Source: Neospora caninum Liverpool (taxonomy: Eukaryota > Apicomplexa > Conoidasida > Eucoccidiorida > Sarcocystidae). From it: DNA of 64,000 bases. The DNA lies in contig NC_018396.1 in assembly GCF_000208865.1 (NCBI RefSeq), forward strand, positions 2,628,630 through 2,692,629. Reading direction: 5' to 3'. The notes under the pieces were generated by a model. The model searched no databases and was not told the origin of the DNA. It worked only from the letters and a program-made list of their open reading frames with translations. Of the stretch, positions 31,641 through 46,600 are shown piece after piece (positions within the stretch are counted from its first letter, which is position 1; each line of letters opens with the position of its first letter). The position numbers and the translations under genes are program-made.

Positions 31641-34600
31641 TTGGACGTGTCTGTATATATATATATATATATATCTTTGTACGTGTCTGGATATATATAT
31701 ATATATGCATGCACACACACAAATGATATAGAGAAGTCGCTTTGAAATACAGAATTCACGTGCCGGATGCCGAACGTCTACGTGGCCCACAGCTTTCATT
31801 TTGGCGGCAAAGTGCCTGTGGAAGGTTCCAATGCGATCGCCGAGGAGAGCGTGATGCTCCTGGAGAATGGCGTCGTCGGTCGCCTGCCTCCAGAGGCTGC
31901 GCAGCGCACGGCGACCCGCTCGGGAAACACGCGGCGGAGACTCCATCTGCGAAGAAAGAGAGAATTGGACAGCAAGATCGGAGCTAGAGTGCATGCGCGA
32001 AAGAGAGGAGGCGATACGCCGATTAGACCCGCGCGAGAGCCTAGGAAAAGACGAGCGCGGCAAGCAGAAAAGATGCTCTGTGGAAGGAAGAGGCGAATGA
32101 GCGGGAAACGGTGAGAAAGCGAAGGAGTCAATAACGCCGAAAATAAGGCAGGAGGCGCATGAGTGACCACAGCCAGCAGCGGGAGACGAGCGCTCAGGGA
32201 GAGCGAGAAGATCTGTGAAATGCTGCAGAAACCTCAGGCGTCACAGGGCGAGGAAGTGTGAAAAGGCCGAAAGTTGAAATCGGTTTTGACGACGAATGCA
32301 GCTCAGCGGCGTATGAAGAGAAGCTACGGACACAGACATGGACGGACGCCGTCCGTGTGTGTATGCGAATGTTTGGTGACTTCGCGTGGTCTTTAAAAGG
32401 CATTTGTAGCGGGGATCTCGGTTTGGTGAGTAACGATCTGGCGACTCGGAGGTCGTCACCGTTTCTTCCTTCTCGTTTTCCTCTTGTCTCCGTCCCACGC
32501 GCACCTCTGTCGCGAGCGTCGCCTCCTCGCCGTCGGCACGTCTGCGGGCCGTCTCGTTCCTCCCCTTTTGCTTCGCGTGTTGTCGCGCCTTTTCCTCGTT
32601 TTTGTCTTCAGCGGCTGCTCGCCTCGCTTTGGCGACTTCGGAGCGCAGCAGAGAAAGGAACGGGAGAAGAAGCCGCTGCTCAGCTCTCCGCCCTGGCTGC
32701 TGGAGAAGGTCGGCGGCGGCAACAAACAGAGGCGCGAGAGGCGCGCGCGCTGTCGCCTCGGCGAGAAGACGAGACAAGCACAACGCACTTTTTCTCGCCT
32801 CGGCGTTTTCCCGACACCGTGGTGAAGAGGCTGAAGAAGACGATGAAGGCCGGGAAAACGACGGAGAAGAGGAATGCCCGGAAGAAGATGAACGCGAGGA
32901 AGAGGTAGGCGGCGAAAGAGGAAAACAAACCGATGAGGACCAGGGTCGGCACCGCAGCTCTTGAGCCTCGACGGCAACCTGAACGCGGGGCAACTCAACG
33001 GACGGAAGCGCATAGTTGTGGAGGGGCGGGAGCAGGGAAGCGACAGAAAGGCCGGGAAAGTGGGGAGACACTCGCACACAAGAGCGAGAAGAGAAACGGG
33101 ACCCGGAAACGAGGCAGGCCAGGGAGCGAGAGTTGAAGGTGGACAGGAAGGACCAGAACAAAGTGGCCAGGAAGGGAGGGAGAATGCAGAAAAGAGATCG
33201 ACAGACACGCCGCCATGCGGATGATTCGGGAACCTCTAAAAAACGTGCGTTCTCGACTGCGCCTCTCGTAACCCCCTTTCGCTTTGTTCCTTCGTCCAGC
33301 CTCTATCTCGGTCTCCTGTTCAAAGTGTAGCTATGAAGGAACGCGCGCGACACTTTCCACTGCTAAAATGCGTTTAGGAACGATTTAGTGCAATAGACAC
33401 CAACTCAAAAAAACAGCTCTAACAGAAACGACCAACGGCTGCGGCATCGCCTTTACGAACCATTCGCGCAATCAGCGAAAGGAGATACCTCCAAAATCTC
33501 GTTTCAAACACGAGCACCTTGTCCTCTCGCTCGTTCCGTAGGGAAGCGCTCCGGCACCTCAACTGTACGTGCGGCTTCCCCCGTCTCCCCGACGTTTCCC
33601 CCTCTTCCAGAACTTCGCTCCCGACGCTTCGTTGATGTCTCTCCGTTTCTTTGCCTTACCATCAAAGGGTAGACAACGGTCTGTGGGTAGGCGCATGCAG
33701 TCTTCAGCAGGAGGGGAAAAAGACACTCTCTGAAGAGGCCCCGTTTGTCTGTCGCGAGGAAAGCGAGCGCAGGCTCCAGCACGGCCAAGAGCGTCCAGCA
33801 AGGTACTTGAGAAAGCAGGCGCCGGCAGGTAAAAAAAAACGCCTCGAGGCGTCGCTCTCGAGTGTCGTCTTTTCCCTCTCTCCTTCCCGCTGCTCCCTGG
33901 CCCCGCAGCTGTTCCGAATCCGCACGCGCCTCCTTTATCTCCTCGCGCGGGCCCTCGACTCCCCACCGCCGATCTCCCTGTGCGCGCTCTTCCATGTCGT
34001 CGTCGGTCTCTTCTCTCTCTCCTTTGACGTTCTTCGTCTCGCGCTGCCTTTCGTCCTTTGCTTCTTCTCCCTCGGTGATCTTCGCTTCCGCTTCGCTCCC
34101 GTCGTGGACCCGCGGAGCTCTGGAGCGCGCGGAGACCGCAGGAGACGCCGGCGATACAGCCCACGAGGCGGAGGGCTCTGAAGCGCGCGCGAGAAGAAAG
34201 AGAACCGCTGGAAAGGCTTCACGCGCCTTTCGCGAAAATGGCGAGGACGAGACGTCTTCTTTCAACAGCCGGAGCACCGACAAGCAAAACTCCTCCTCTA
34301 CATGGTCCCAGAGCTCTTCGTCTTTCTGTGTCGCATCTTCCCCGGCGTCGGCGCCGCCATCACACGCGTTTCTGTCGCTGTTGGTCTTTTGCTTTTCTTC
34401 TTGCCGCTGTCTGAAACTCAGAAGCGCCTGCGCTACGCGAGCAACTTCCCAGTACGCCTCGTGCACCCTTTCTGCTTGAAGTCGAGCGTCACACTTCACG
34501 CCGCATCGCGACATTGAGTGATGAAACTGCTCCGCAGTCTCTGGCCACGCCCGTTCCTCGCCCCTCTCGTCTCTACTTTCTCCTTCGCCTGTTGATTCAT

Positions 34601-37600
34601 CGCGTGCATCGCCCTCCCCGCCTGCATGTGCTGCAGGCGCCTCTGCTCTTTGCCGCAGACTGAGCGCCTCGCGCCAGCAGGGTGTCCACACACTCGACGC
34701 GAGGCGCCGCGGCGTCACTCGCCCTTCTGCGCAGCTCCCAAAGACGCGGTTTGCCTCAAAGGTTAGGGTCATCTCTCGCGCGCGCACGAGCAGCTTGTGG
34801 ATGCGAAACATGCGATCTGCGTTCCACACGCTTCGCTGGTGCGCAGAGAGAAAGAAACTCAGAAAATCCCGTTCGTCTCTCTCGCCCGACATCCGGTGGT
34901 CGCGAGCAAGCTCTGCGCGACACAGGCGGACGATGTGACCGGCTTTCCGCACATCTCCAGTTTGTGCAACTTCCTGCAACTTCATTTCAATGATTGTTTG
35001 GAAGGCGCCAGGATCGACCCAGGAAGCGGAAGCGAACAGGCAACTGTTTGGAGGCTCGGAGCCCCGCTGTCTCGGCTCTGCGACCGCGCGCGTCTCTGCC
35101 TCGTCGATCGCCGCCACCCGCTCTCTCTGCTTGTGCAAACTCGCCTTCATCATCTCACTGCTCGCCTCGAGGTACCCTCCCCACGCGAGGCGTCTCGCCG
35201 CAGAAGTCGCCGCGCATGCAGTAACGAAAGCAAGACACGAAGAAACGAGCGAGGGAGGACTCCCGTCTCCCCTTTCTTCTTTCGCTTCCAGTTCTTCTTC
35301 CCCCTTTTCTGTATGAAGCTGATGTCGCCTTCTCGCCTCGGATCGGGATCGGCTGTTCCGCGCGTCCCCAGCCCGCGTCGCGTCTCGCGTGAAGTCTCTG
35401 TCTTGCGCCTCTTCGACGCGAAGCGCCTGGAGACACGAAACAACCGCCAGCGTCTGGTCACATAAATCGGCGAGGCCGAGCGATCCGCTTCGAGGCGACA
35501 GATCGGGTCCACGCTGGAAGGAAAGCAGCGCACCGAGCGGGGATCGCGAGGCGGCCGACGCCGGCGAGTCTGCCACAAACGGAGAAAAGACGTGGGAAAG
35601 ACAGAGGGCGAGCGGAGACAGCGCGGCGGCAGGAGGGCGCCGAGCCGCGAGAACAGGTGTCCCCACGAGGGACCAAATCCCGGGAAGAAACGGCGACACT
35701 GCAGAGGACGAGAAGGCGAGAAGAAGCCGTTCGGCGTCGCGCGCGAGGCGAAGAAGAGCGAGGGAAGAAGCGGCGACAGCCCCGCGCCAGGGGGACGGAA
35801 ATGCTTCGGCGAGGACCGGGAGGAGCGCGGTGGGGAGGCGTTCCGAGAGACACAGTCGACAGGAAGGAGGAATCCCCGAGCGCTGCTGGAGAAGATGCAT
35901 CGCGAGTAGAAGAAGAAGCCGAGGCGACTGTCGAAGGGAAACGCCCACAAAGGGAGACGCGCGATCGCTGAGGCCGTTCTCGGCGCCGATCAACGAAGCG
36001 ATGTCCTGCTCGCGCATGTCCAGGAGGAGGCTGAAGACGAGGGAAAGACAAGAAACATTCAATCGGAAGCATCACGTGTCTCAGTGTATGTACACACGCT
36101 GGGGGAGATGCAAAGGATCCAGAACGAAAGGAGATCGACACACGCTTTTTGCCGCCCAGCGAGCCTTCGCCCCAAGGTTGAGATGGTCCCACCGACCCCC
36201 GGTACCGTCAATTCAAGCACTCGGCTGTCTCTTCGTTTCCGTCCATTCAAATGCCCTAAGAGGTGATGCAAGTTTAAAACTTGCATCGTCCTTTTCTTGC
36301 CTGTCCTTTCTCTCATGTTACCTGCTGAGGTCGTCGAGGCACGCCGAGGCATCGCTGCGATTTTGAAGAAGTTCAACAAACAAGGCTGCGCGCACAGGCG
36401 CAGCATCTGCCACCCTAAGCAGGTGTAGGGCGCCGTGAGGAGACAGCGAAGAAAGCTGACGGTCGTCTCTTTTGTCCGTTTCACAATGTCTCGCGCGCCA
36501 GGCTTCCTCCCCAACAGAAGGCGGAGAAAAGGAAGAATCGTCGAAGGCACTCTTCGCCGCACGCAGGCAGCCGACAGCTTTCGCAGTGTACAGATCAAAG
36601 ATGTCTTCCCACCTGCGAGAGGGGAAAAGTGCAGCGGCAAAGACAGAAGGGAAGGATGAGGATGCGTGGAGGTCCATACAGATGCAGCGGAAGTGGATGC
36701 AGAAAGAGGGACGGATGTCGCGCAAACAGAAAGTATCACCCGTCGCGTGTCTTCATGGACATGCGCTGCGGTTTGGCGATCACGCGCGGTTGTCTTTTCA
36801 TTGACGCCGTCTCTCGACTCTATCGCCTGCTCACTCAAGCGAGCTCCGTAGAGGGTGTTCACATTCTCTAGATTTGAAGTTCCTCCTGCTTCACAACTAA
36901 CGTCGCCTCTTACAAATTGTTCCCTCGACTGCGAGATAAAAACACACTGACGTTCACGCCCAGCACACAAAGGGCGTGCTCGGTTCCCAGTGTACCCGCT
37001 CGCAGGTGTATGCACACCCCAGCAGGTGCCGCGTAGCGGTTGCCTTCTATAAGTTCTTTCTCCGGTGGCATTGTCTGTTTTTTGGAGTCGTCGCTTCAAC
37101 TGTTCATCCGCGTTCCGCAGCTCGAGGAGGCTCACCTGGCGAGCCGTTGCAGGCTGGCCACATGCACTTCCCGCAGAAGCCACGCCGCTTCTTCGTCTCC
37201 TGCGTTGTCGTCGCCGCCTCGAAGCCTTTCACCGAGCTCGTCAACGCGCCTGGCGTCATCCTCGGTGTCCTCCACAGACCTCTCTCGCTTCCGTTCTCCC
37301 TCTTCATCGCTCTCTTCGCTCTCTTCGTCCACCTCCACAGAGCGCAGCAGGCGCCTCTCTGGAACTGCGTACAGGTTCCTCATCATCTTCTCTCCTTCCT
37401 CGACCTGTCCGGCTGCCCACGATTCGAGCGCCTGGCGAACGAGCCGTCGGAAGACGCCTTCATCTATCAGAAATCGCAACAGCGCCTGCGTCTGGTGTCG
37501 ATACACCCCCTCCGAGTCCCTTCCGGGGTCGTCTGCCAGGTGTCTCGACAGCCGAAAAGTGAGAATGAGCGGCTTGGCGAGTCTCCGAATGTGCGCGCCC

Positions 37601-40600
37601 GCCTCTGCGCAAATGCGGCTTCGCACGGCCTCTCCCTGAGTGTCCAGAAGGGACTCGAAACCGCCAAAGTTGTCGAAAACGTCCTCGCGCCTCCGGCCTT
37701 CCCCGCCTTTCTTCGGCGGACGGTCGCCGCGTCCAGTGCTTCGCGCGGTTCCACCATCAGACCAAAACACATGCAGATCCTGGAGCCTGCGTCGAAGCCA
37801 GACCTCGAGCGAACATGCCACGCACTGACTGAGCAGGCGGAGACCGCTGCTGAGAAGCTCCCTGCTCTCGTGTCTCTCGCCTTGGCCTCCGGCAGACACC
37901 GCTGACGCGAAGACGGCAGACGGCGAGAGACAGCGCGACATCGCAGAGGGCCTGAATTCACAGGCGAGCTGCAAAAGCAGGGAGAGGAGTGAGCCGTGGC
38001 AGGAGGCGAACGCTCTTCCACAGAGGTCCAGAGCTCGGCCGACACTCCCTTCGAAGGCCTCTGCCGCCGCCAGTGCCGAAGCACCAGCTGTCGGGGAGAC
38101 GGCGGCCTCGTATAGACCTCGCAGCGCGTCCAGAGCGAACTGCGAAGCAAATCCCGAGTCGAGGCGGCACATCCATCCGACGCAGTCGAGCACGTCCTCG
38201 ACAGACACCCGAAAGACAAGTGCATCATCGTCGGCGTGGACAGTCGACGCGAAGGCTCCCTGTGCGCGCCTTGTGCGCATCGCGAGCGAGGGCAGAATAA
38301 GGCAAACCGAGACTCCCTCGCCGCGTCTTTGCGCCTCTCTGCGGTCTGCGGCGCGGCGCCGCGCGAGCGACAGACGCACCTGCTTCGCGATGGCAGTTGC
38401 CTTCGCGACGCAAGCTCCGGGAACATCGTGGGAGAATTGCCAAGTGGATCGCGAGTCCAGAGACGACGAAGCCGAGGAAGCGCCCAAGAGCGAGGGATCG
38501 GGAAACGGACTGGCGACGGCTTCAGAGAGCCGGGAGAAGGAAGGCCGAACGGAACCCGATGACGCGGACTCACGAAATCCGGAAACGTCTTGCCAAGTGA
38601 CTGGCGGGAAAAGTGCCAGCTCTTGGGGTGTACGTACACCGCGTCGCGGTCCGTGACCCCGCGCCGAGAAGGCCGGGCTGTCGCCGTTCACGGTCGGAAC
38701 TCGGCGCATCTTCACCGGCGTTTCTTCTCGCAAGTTCAGCGAGGCGCCGAGCAAACGGGTCAGTGCGATTGACGCGTGTTGCCCATCCACTGGATGGTTG
38801 TCGCGATCAATCCGTCGCTTCTGGAACGGCGAAACCCCCTCCAGGTTTTCTCCTGTCCTCGCCCCCTCAGCCGCGCCTACCTCCCTGCCTTCCGCCCCAT
38901 CTCTCGCCTCGTCAGCGCGTCTTGCCCCGTCGGCAGAATCCTCAGACACGTCCGCTAAAAGGGATCCGCGGTACTGAAAAGGTGATCCGGGGCCTGGCGG
39001 GACCACCGCGGGGAAGTGGCCGTCTAGGACCGCAGGCAGAGCCGCGGATAGAGTGAGAAGAAGGCCGGCCATGGGTGTTTTCTGTCCGCTGCGGCGCCTC
39101 GCACCTGGCGCAGATGCCGCCGAGGAGGGCAGGTGTGCTGGAGCCGCTTGGCCGACGCGTGCATGCATCTCTTCTTTGTCGAAGCGAGACAGCGTGAGTC
39201 TCTGGAGGAGATATAGGGTGTGAACGACGCGCCCCACTTCGGCGCGCAGGCGGGCGCTGTGGGGCGTTCCACGTGCCCAGGCCTGAGGCGGAGCAGGAAG
39301 AGGCAGGAGGCGGGGAAACCGAGAGCCTCGATCTTGCAGCGGCTCTGCAGCGGTCGCCGTAGGATTTGAAAACGGGGCATTGGATGCATTTTTGAAAGGA
39401 AAATACGAGCCGAAAGGAGCGAAAAGGGAAGCGAGATTTTGCACCTCAACAGCCCCTCCGGCGTCGCCGGCGGGTGTACGTACACCGCGGGCAAATGCCT
39501 GAGGCGCCGTCGCGATCGCGTCGGCGAGGAGCGGAACCATGGAGGCAGACGAGACTGGAGAGAGGAAGTGAGAAAGCAGTTCCGTTGCGCGTTCGAGAGG
39601 CGCGGTTGGAAGCACAGGAAGCCTTTGGCGGCGCGGGCTGAAAAAGAACCTTCTCTGGCGGCGTTGCAGGTCCGGAAGGGGGATTTGGCGAACGAGGACG
39701 TCGCGCACATACGCGCTGTTTGCGTAGCTCTGAAAAGCGACAAAAAAGGGTACGTGTCCCGGTCAAGGCCCACATCTGCGTGCTCTTTCGCGCGCGGCAC
39801 TGAGTTGAGATTTTCCCCTCCCTGCTTCTCGCCGGGGCTGGCTTCTCCGGCACGGCGCGTCGCTTACCTCTCTGTGACTGTAGAGCCACGCGCAGATGTC
39901 GAAGTGGAGTAGGAGGAAGCGCGTGGCGGCGGGCGAGGAGACAGGGGCGGAGGAGACAGCGGCGAGAGAGACAGGCCGTTCAGAAGACGCGAGCGATCTG
40001 GTGAGCGCGTCAGCCGCCGCAGCCATTTCGGAGAGACAGGCAACCAGCGGAGGGTGGTCCTCAGGGAAGAACGGAAGGAGAGAGAAGATGAGCGACGCTG
40101 CGGCCTCGTGCAAGGGCGCGAGAGCCGCCGATCTGAGCACGCATAGCGAGGACAGGGAAAAACACGACATCGAGAACGAAAAGCTCAGAGAGAAACAGAA
40201 GAGAAGGAAACTGGGGTAAAGACTACGAGAGAGGAAAGCGTCAGCATAAAAGAGAGCGGGGGAAATCGACGAGGCTCAGGAGCGTCCAGTCCTCGCGCAC
40301 ACGGGGAGGTACACTGCCAGAGGAGCAGGGTGATTTGTTCCGTGAACAGTCCGCGAAACCTCAGGGAGATGCAACGAACAAGAGGGATGGTGCCAATCTC
40401 ACTCGCTTTCAGATGCATGCGAGAAGAGCGCTGGCCATAGAGGACCTAAAGCTCTCAGGGTTGCTTCTCTCTGCTGGTTTTGCCACTCGAGTAAGAGTTC
40501 ATCCACTCGTGCCGCATCTGTCCACGGTTCGCTTGTGTTCGCCTCCGTGTTCTCATCCGCCTTTCGGCTTTCGTCTTCGTCAAAAACCGTCTTTTCCTCC

Positions 40601-43600
40601 GCGATTCCGATTTCTCTTTCGCGCGCCCCGTCACCGAGTGGTGGAGCCTTTGCCGCGCTCGGGTCTCTCTCCGGACTCGCCGTCGCGTCCGCGGGCATCG
40701 GCGGGCGCTCCAGCTTCCTCACCGCTTCGGCCTTGCGCTCGACCTCCAGGCCGCTACGAACAATCAGCGCCTTCACGTCTTCTGCTTCGCTTGCGATTTG
40801 CGCTTCCTCGCGAGCGTCTTGACCGCTCCCGTCCTCTCCGCTCCCTGGGGTGTCTGGCTCTTCTTCCCCGCTTGCCTGACGGCCGCCTCGGATGGGAGTG
40901 GCGCACGTCGTCTCCAGAATGCGAAGGAGGGCGATGAGTTTGTCGAGGCGACGCCGATCCGCCCCTGTCCCCGCCGCCTCTGTGCTCGTCAGGGATTTCT
41001 GCAGAGGCGTGACGAGGTCGAGAAGGCCGAGAAAGAGACGCCGCGCGGAGGCCGGCGCTTCTCGGGTATTCGGGCCCAAAAAGAAGAGCGGCAGGTGCGG
41101 AAGAAACTCCGCGAGAAGCGAAAAGAGACGTCCGTCGTAGAAATAGCGATACACGCTCTCAGACACAACTCTCGCAGAAGAAGAAGGTAAAGAAGAGGGA
41201 GAAGTGGAAGACGAGAGAGAAGCGGAAGACGAAGGCGAGGAGGCGCGGGACGCGAGCGAGGGAGGCACGCCAAGAATCGAAACGCGCTCGCCTCGAAGAA
41301 GCGCCTTTTCGTGCGCCAGCATCTCTGAGAATTTGGAAAGGATCTGAAGCAGCAGAACGACGTTCTGGCCCTGGAGCCTCTGTGCGTTGCGCAGCCGATC
41401 CAGCTGCGTTGCAGAGAACGACGAAGAGGCCGAGTGAGCAGAGGAAACCGGGGGCGGGAGAGTGAGAAGAGCTACCGCGAGAGTCGCAGCTTGCCGCGCC
41501 ACGGGAAGAGAGGGGAAGTCGAGGGCTTGCGCCAGGAGGGAAAAGAACTGGAGCGGCCTGGAGACGAGTGGAGAGACGCAGCGAAACAATGGCAAGCGAC
41601 CGCAGGCGCCGCAGACGCTAGACGAGGAGCGAGCAACAGAGACAAACAACTCGAGCAGGGAAGGAGGGGCAAGAATCCGGCCCGGAAACCCGAGGGAAGA
41701 ACGATCACGTGTACACTTTTTCTGTGTGATTAGGGCAACAGGAAACGGAATGTCGACTACTGCCTTTGTCCTGGTGCGCCCGGCACGTGCCTCGTCTGCT
41801 CGACCCCGTCTCGAGTTCTTCCGGTCATTTGCCGGCACTTTCTGCTGCCTCAACGCAACTCGGCTTCGCTGCTTTCGAGGCAAGCTGTACAGAAGGAAAC
41901 TGACCTCGCTGTCACAATGTCTCGGTAGCACCTCCTGCCTTGAGGCGCCGTCAGCAGAATGCCTGCGAGAGCGAAGCCGGTGCGCCGGAAGGCCGCGGTG
42001 TACGCGAGCGCGTCGGGGTGTACGTACAGCAGAAACCGCCACAGGCGGAGGCCAGGAAAGACGAGGACGGCTGGGAGGTCGGGGGAGAGGTTCTCCGCGC
42101 TTCCGGCCGAGGGCGGAAAAGGCGAGGCAAACCCGTTGAGAGACAGCAGGAAGTCGCAACGATGGAAGAGCAGCGCGAGGAGTCTCAAATAGACACTGCG
42201 AGAAAAGCGATCCAGAAGACAGACGCAAACCGTTTCGTGTCTCTTGCATGCCGAGGAGCAGACTCCGGCGTCTACAACGGCAGCCGAGGCCTTCTCGCTG
42301 GCGCCCCAATGAACAGTGGAGTCAGCCAAGCCCGCTCTGTAAGGCAAAAACTCGAAAGCGACCCTCCACCACATACAGCTGTGTGGTCATCCAGGAGAAA
42401 CACGGTTCATTCAACGTGTACACACAGATATATATATATATATATATATGTATTTGTCTACACACCAGCAGTCCAGGATACTTACCTAGATATATATATG
42501 TACACCTGCATATCTACGCTGGTAGGCACATGCGCATATCTATCTATCTATCGATCTGTCTATCTATCTATGTATCTATATGCATACATATATATACAGG
42601 TGCGGCAATTTCGTGGCACACGTAGAGAACGGAACTCGGAGAGGGAGATGATGAAAGCCGACTGGTGAGGTACATTTGTGTCGAAGGACGCTGCCTTTGC
42701 GAGCCTCCGTTTCTGAGTGAGGCTGATGACCACCTACTCGTGCCAGAGGCGATGGGGGTGCGTTGTCACCTTCATCAGCATTTGAAGAAACCGAGAAAAC
42801 GTTACTGCGTCGCCGGGTGTGAGACGCGCAGCGAAGCGCTGTGCTGCGGTGTATATACACTGCGATTCGGCGTCCTGGGGGGGAGCGGCGACGGGCGGCG
42901 GCAGCCACCGCAGGAGCAGAAAGCAGGTGTCTCTGAGAGGGCCCGGAGAGCACAAAAAGCCAGAAAGGAGCGCAGCGAAGTTTCAGTGAACGCACGGGCG
43001 TATCTCGGAGGCAACGAACTCTGAGGGGCGGAAAGCTGCGTTTCGACCAGAGGCGATGGGAGCCCTCGCCGGACAGTGCGAAAGACCTAGATCGAAACCA
43101 CGAAAGGCCAGCAGGGGAACCTCGCGCCTGTCCCGGAGGGGTTGAAATTGCAGGACTCTCACCTCAGCAAATAGTGCAGGAGTCCGTCGACCGCAAACCG
43201 GGTGTCTAGACAGGTGTCTAGCGCAAACTCCACGAGGCTCTTCTCTCTCCCCTTTTCTAAGGCGATGGGCGTCAGGGCGTCGCCTCTCAACTGGAAGACA
43301 CGAAGAACCAAGAGTCGCAAAGACCATCTCCACTCCGCACTCGCTGCCTTCGACGAAGCAGGGCAAGAAGGACGAGAAGACGGTAGAGAAGAGGATAGCG
43401 ACGACGGGCTTTCGTGCGTTGCCTGGATCCAAAGGTGAAGAAGCGAAAGAAGTTCGCCTGAGTCGGCGGGATGCGAAGGCGGAAAGCGAACGAGGAGGAC
43501 GTCGATGAGGCGCAGAAGAAGCGGGAGGAGAGGTGCGCGGTCTAGGAAGTCATCTTCGAGATATTCCTGAGACCACGCAGAGTACGACAGAGTGAAAACA

Positions 43601-46600
43601 GAGAACGTCGTTGTCTCCCAGAGCGCATCAGGAGGGAGGCAAGAAAGAGCCTGCATCTGCCGCCGCAAACTCGAGACCGTAGGTGCCGAACACCACGGAC
43701 GACATCGAGGATGCCAGGAAAAAAGGACAAGACAAAGCATCGCTGATCCCGGGAGGCAGACGAGGCAGGGGATACGCGCCTCCTTTCCACCTTTCACTTC
43801 CCCCAACAGCCTATCAAGTGGTTGTTTGACTTCTCTCTCCGTGTGGGGGACTATGGACCCGGTCGAACCTTTTCTGATGCACCGTCCTTTCCAGCAGCCG
43901 CGTGGGGACTGTGTGGGAGAGTATTCACGCCTGGGTATTCCCCCGCCGTAAGCGTGCACGCATCCCTGTAATTTGTTTTTCCTCGTCTTCTTCTCGCACT
44001 CCAGAAGACACAGTTCTTCCCGAGCCTGGTTTTGTCTCCGACTCCGTGCGAAGAACGCGCAACACAATCCAGCCGGGAGGAAAGGAGACATTTCCCTCGA
44101 CTTGCCACGTGCCTACATGCGCGTCAGATCCCCGCGGAGACCCGATTGCCTATCGAAATGCCGAAGGATCTGAACTCGAAAAATGCCCGACCGAATCAAC
44201 GTCACTCACTTGTCGCTTCGGCGAAGATACTCCAGACGCCCCTGCCGCTGTCTCACGACAGACACCTGCGTAGCCGAGCATAGCCTGGCGAAGCAGGCTG
44301 TCATCGAGCCTCTTTGCATGCTCCTCTTCCTCGCGCTCGTCTTTTTCTCTCGGCCTTCTTCTCCCGCGTTCTGCTTCCCTCCTCGCCGCCGCCCTCAAGC
44401 GACGAGCAACGCTCTCCGCCTCTCTGTTGCGGGCCGAGGACGCGATCTCCGACCCGAGTTGAGAGAGCTTTGAAAACATTCTTGCGCAGAAGAGCGAAGC
44501 GTCGTCGTTCCCTTCTGCCGCTCCGGCCTCGGCTGTCGGTCGGTCCATGTCTCGCCATTCTCCTCCGTCTCCGTTCGCAGCTGCTGCGCTGCTGACCGAA
44601 GCGAAAAAGCTTGCCGACAGTGACCGGTTGACCGCAGCTACAGCCTCGCGCTGGGAGACTCGAAGCAGGATATTCCCACTCGATTCGAAGCGCCTCTTGG
44701 CGCCGTCTCCCCCCTCGTTTCTGCCTCGGCCCTGACGCCGTCGGCCAGCTCGCGGTCTCTCGAAGCCGCTCGGAGCAAGAAATGCATCCGCCAACCCACG
44801 AGAGCGAAGAGACACCCCACATGTCCCAGGGGAGGCGGCGACAGCCGCATGTGTTGCATCGACGAAGTCGAACAGATCTGTGGCGCGTCCTCCCCGTTTC
44901 TGTTGGAAGATCCATGACCTTCCGTTTTCATCTTCGCCGTCACTTTCCCCGTGGCGAGTACCTCTTTCCTGCTCGTGCGCCTCCGCGCGCTCGCCTCGTT
45001 CGCCTCCGAACCCCCGCCGCTTCGGCATCTCTCTCTCGCTGCGGTCGTCTCCTTCTCCAAACCAGACTCCTCGAGCATCTGACTCCTCTTCGTCTTCCTC
45101 CTCTTTTCCGCTGTCTTCGTCTTCAACAGCCAGGGAGTAAACCGGCCTTTGTCGCCTTGTCCCCTGCGAGCCGAGATCATCCTCAAGTCCCTCTCCTGTC
45201 TCTTCGCGCCTTGCCAATCGCTCGCCGCCTTCCTCTCCGTCGCGCCGCTTCTCGCGCCGGAGGAGACAGGCCCCGCGCTTCATCTCTGCGCGGGAAAACG
45301 GCGAGGCCAACAGCAGAGGCCACTGGGCCGAGTCGAAGAGGAAGTAAGAATACACGCGAAGATTGGTCTGCGTCGCACAAATCACCGCGACCAGGCAGCC
45401 GAACCCGCGGACACGCAAGCGCGAGATCAACGTCTCGAGCGAAGGCGCATGCGCCGAAAGAGAAGCAGAAACCGAAGTCGAACAAGAAGGTGGAGCAGAA
45501 GAAGAAGAGGAAGAAGGTGAAGAAGAGGAAGCGGAAAGAGAAGGAGGGTCAGCTTGTGGAGAGAGCAGAGAAGGCGAGAGATGCGAAGCCACGAGGAACG
45601 TTTTGGCGGCATTCGCGGTCTTGGCAAGAAACCGACTCAAAGCGGCGGCTTCCCTTGCCTTTTGGGGGGCAATGTCACCTCCAGTGGCGGATCGCGAAGT
45701 GAGAGAAGGCGAAAGCGCGAGAGCGACTTCCGTTCGGAAGACGCCGGCCGGCGTGACGCAGAGAAGCACTTCGAAGACGCCAAGAGCGACAGCCGCTCTT
45801 TCGACTGCCCACCTGAGAGCGACGCACGCCGCGCGTCTTTGCGCGTCCTCCGCGTGACTTGTGCGCTGTCTCCCAGAGTCGTCAGGGCCGTCCGACGCGC
45901 TTGGCGGTCGCTGGTGAACTCCCAAGAGTCGTGTGGCTTGCTCTGTAACCTGCAAGGCCTGGCACACGAGCGCAGGGAAATCGCCGGCGTCACTGGGGGC
46001 GCGCGAAGACTGGCCGGTCCCTCCGGAGTCAGGGAGGTTCGCCAGAGCTGCGTGGACACCCGGGAGCGCGGCCAGAGAGAGAAGTGCAGGCGTCAAGGTT
46101 TTCCAGAGAAACACCAGAAAGTGGACGTTGCGTTCACGGACAAGAAGCGGAAGGAACACCCTCTCCATGAGAGTCACCCGCAAATGCGCCTCGCCCTCGT
46201 CGCGAGGAAGCCGGCAGACATCGGGCCCTCGCCGAGACGAAGAAAAGGACAAGCGCGAGCAAGGAGACAGAGACGAAGATGGAGAAGAAGGTGACGGAAC
46301 GACGTGTGGGCAAAACCCGTAGGGGGTTGAGAGGAAGGTTGAAATGCAGAGGAGGAGAAGCGATGCTCGGACGCGAAGAGGTGCCGACGACGCGCGACGC
46401 ACGAGGCTTCTTAGGAAGTGAAAGACCGAGGCCTGGAGGAGATGCCCGCGCTCCGCAAGGGAGGCAAAAACCCGCTCGAAGAGCTGGATCGCGCCGAGGT
46501 TTTTCTGTGCGCGCACGAGGCTTTCCATCGCTGACAAATCTGCGGAGTCTTCGCTATCCATGCGCTGCTTCCAGGGGCTCAGAAAAGAGATGCTGTCAAC

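Noticed and set aside
33504..33659. Continuation of exon 12 to the in-frame stop at 33504
   Set aside because: Homology ends at YPQTVVYPLM followed at once by a strong donor (GTAAGG). The extension is Arg/Gly-rich with no similarity.
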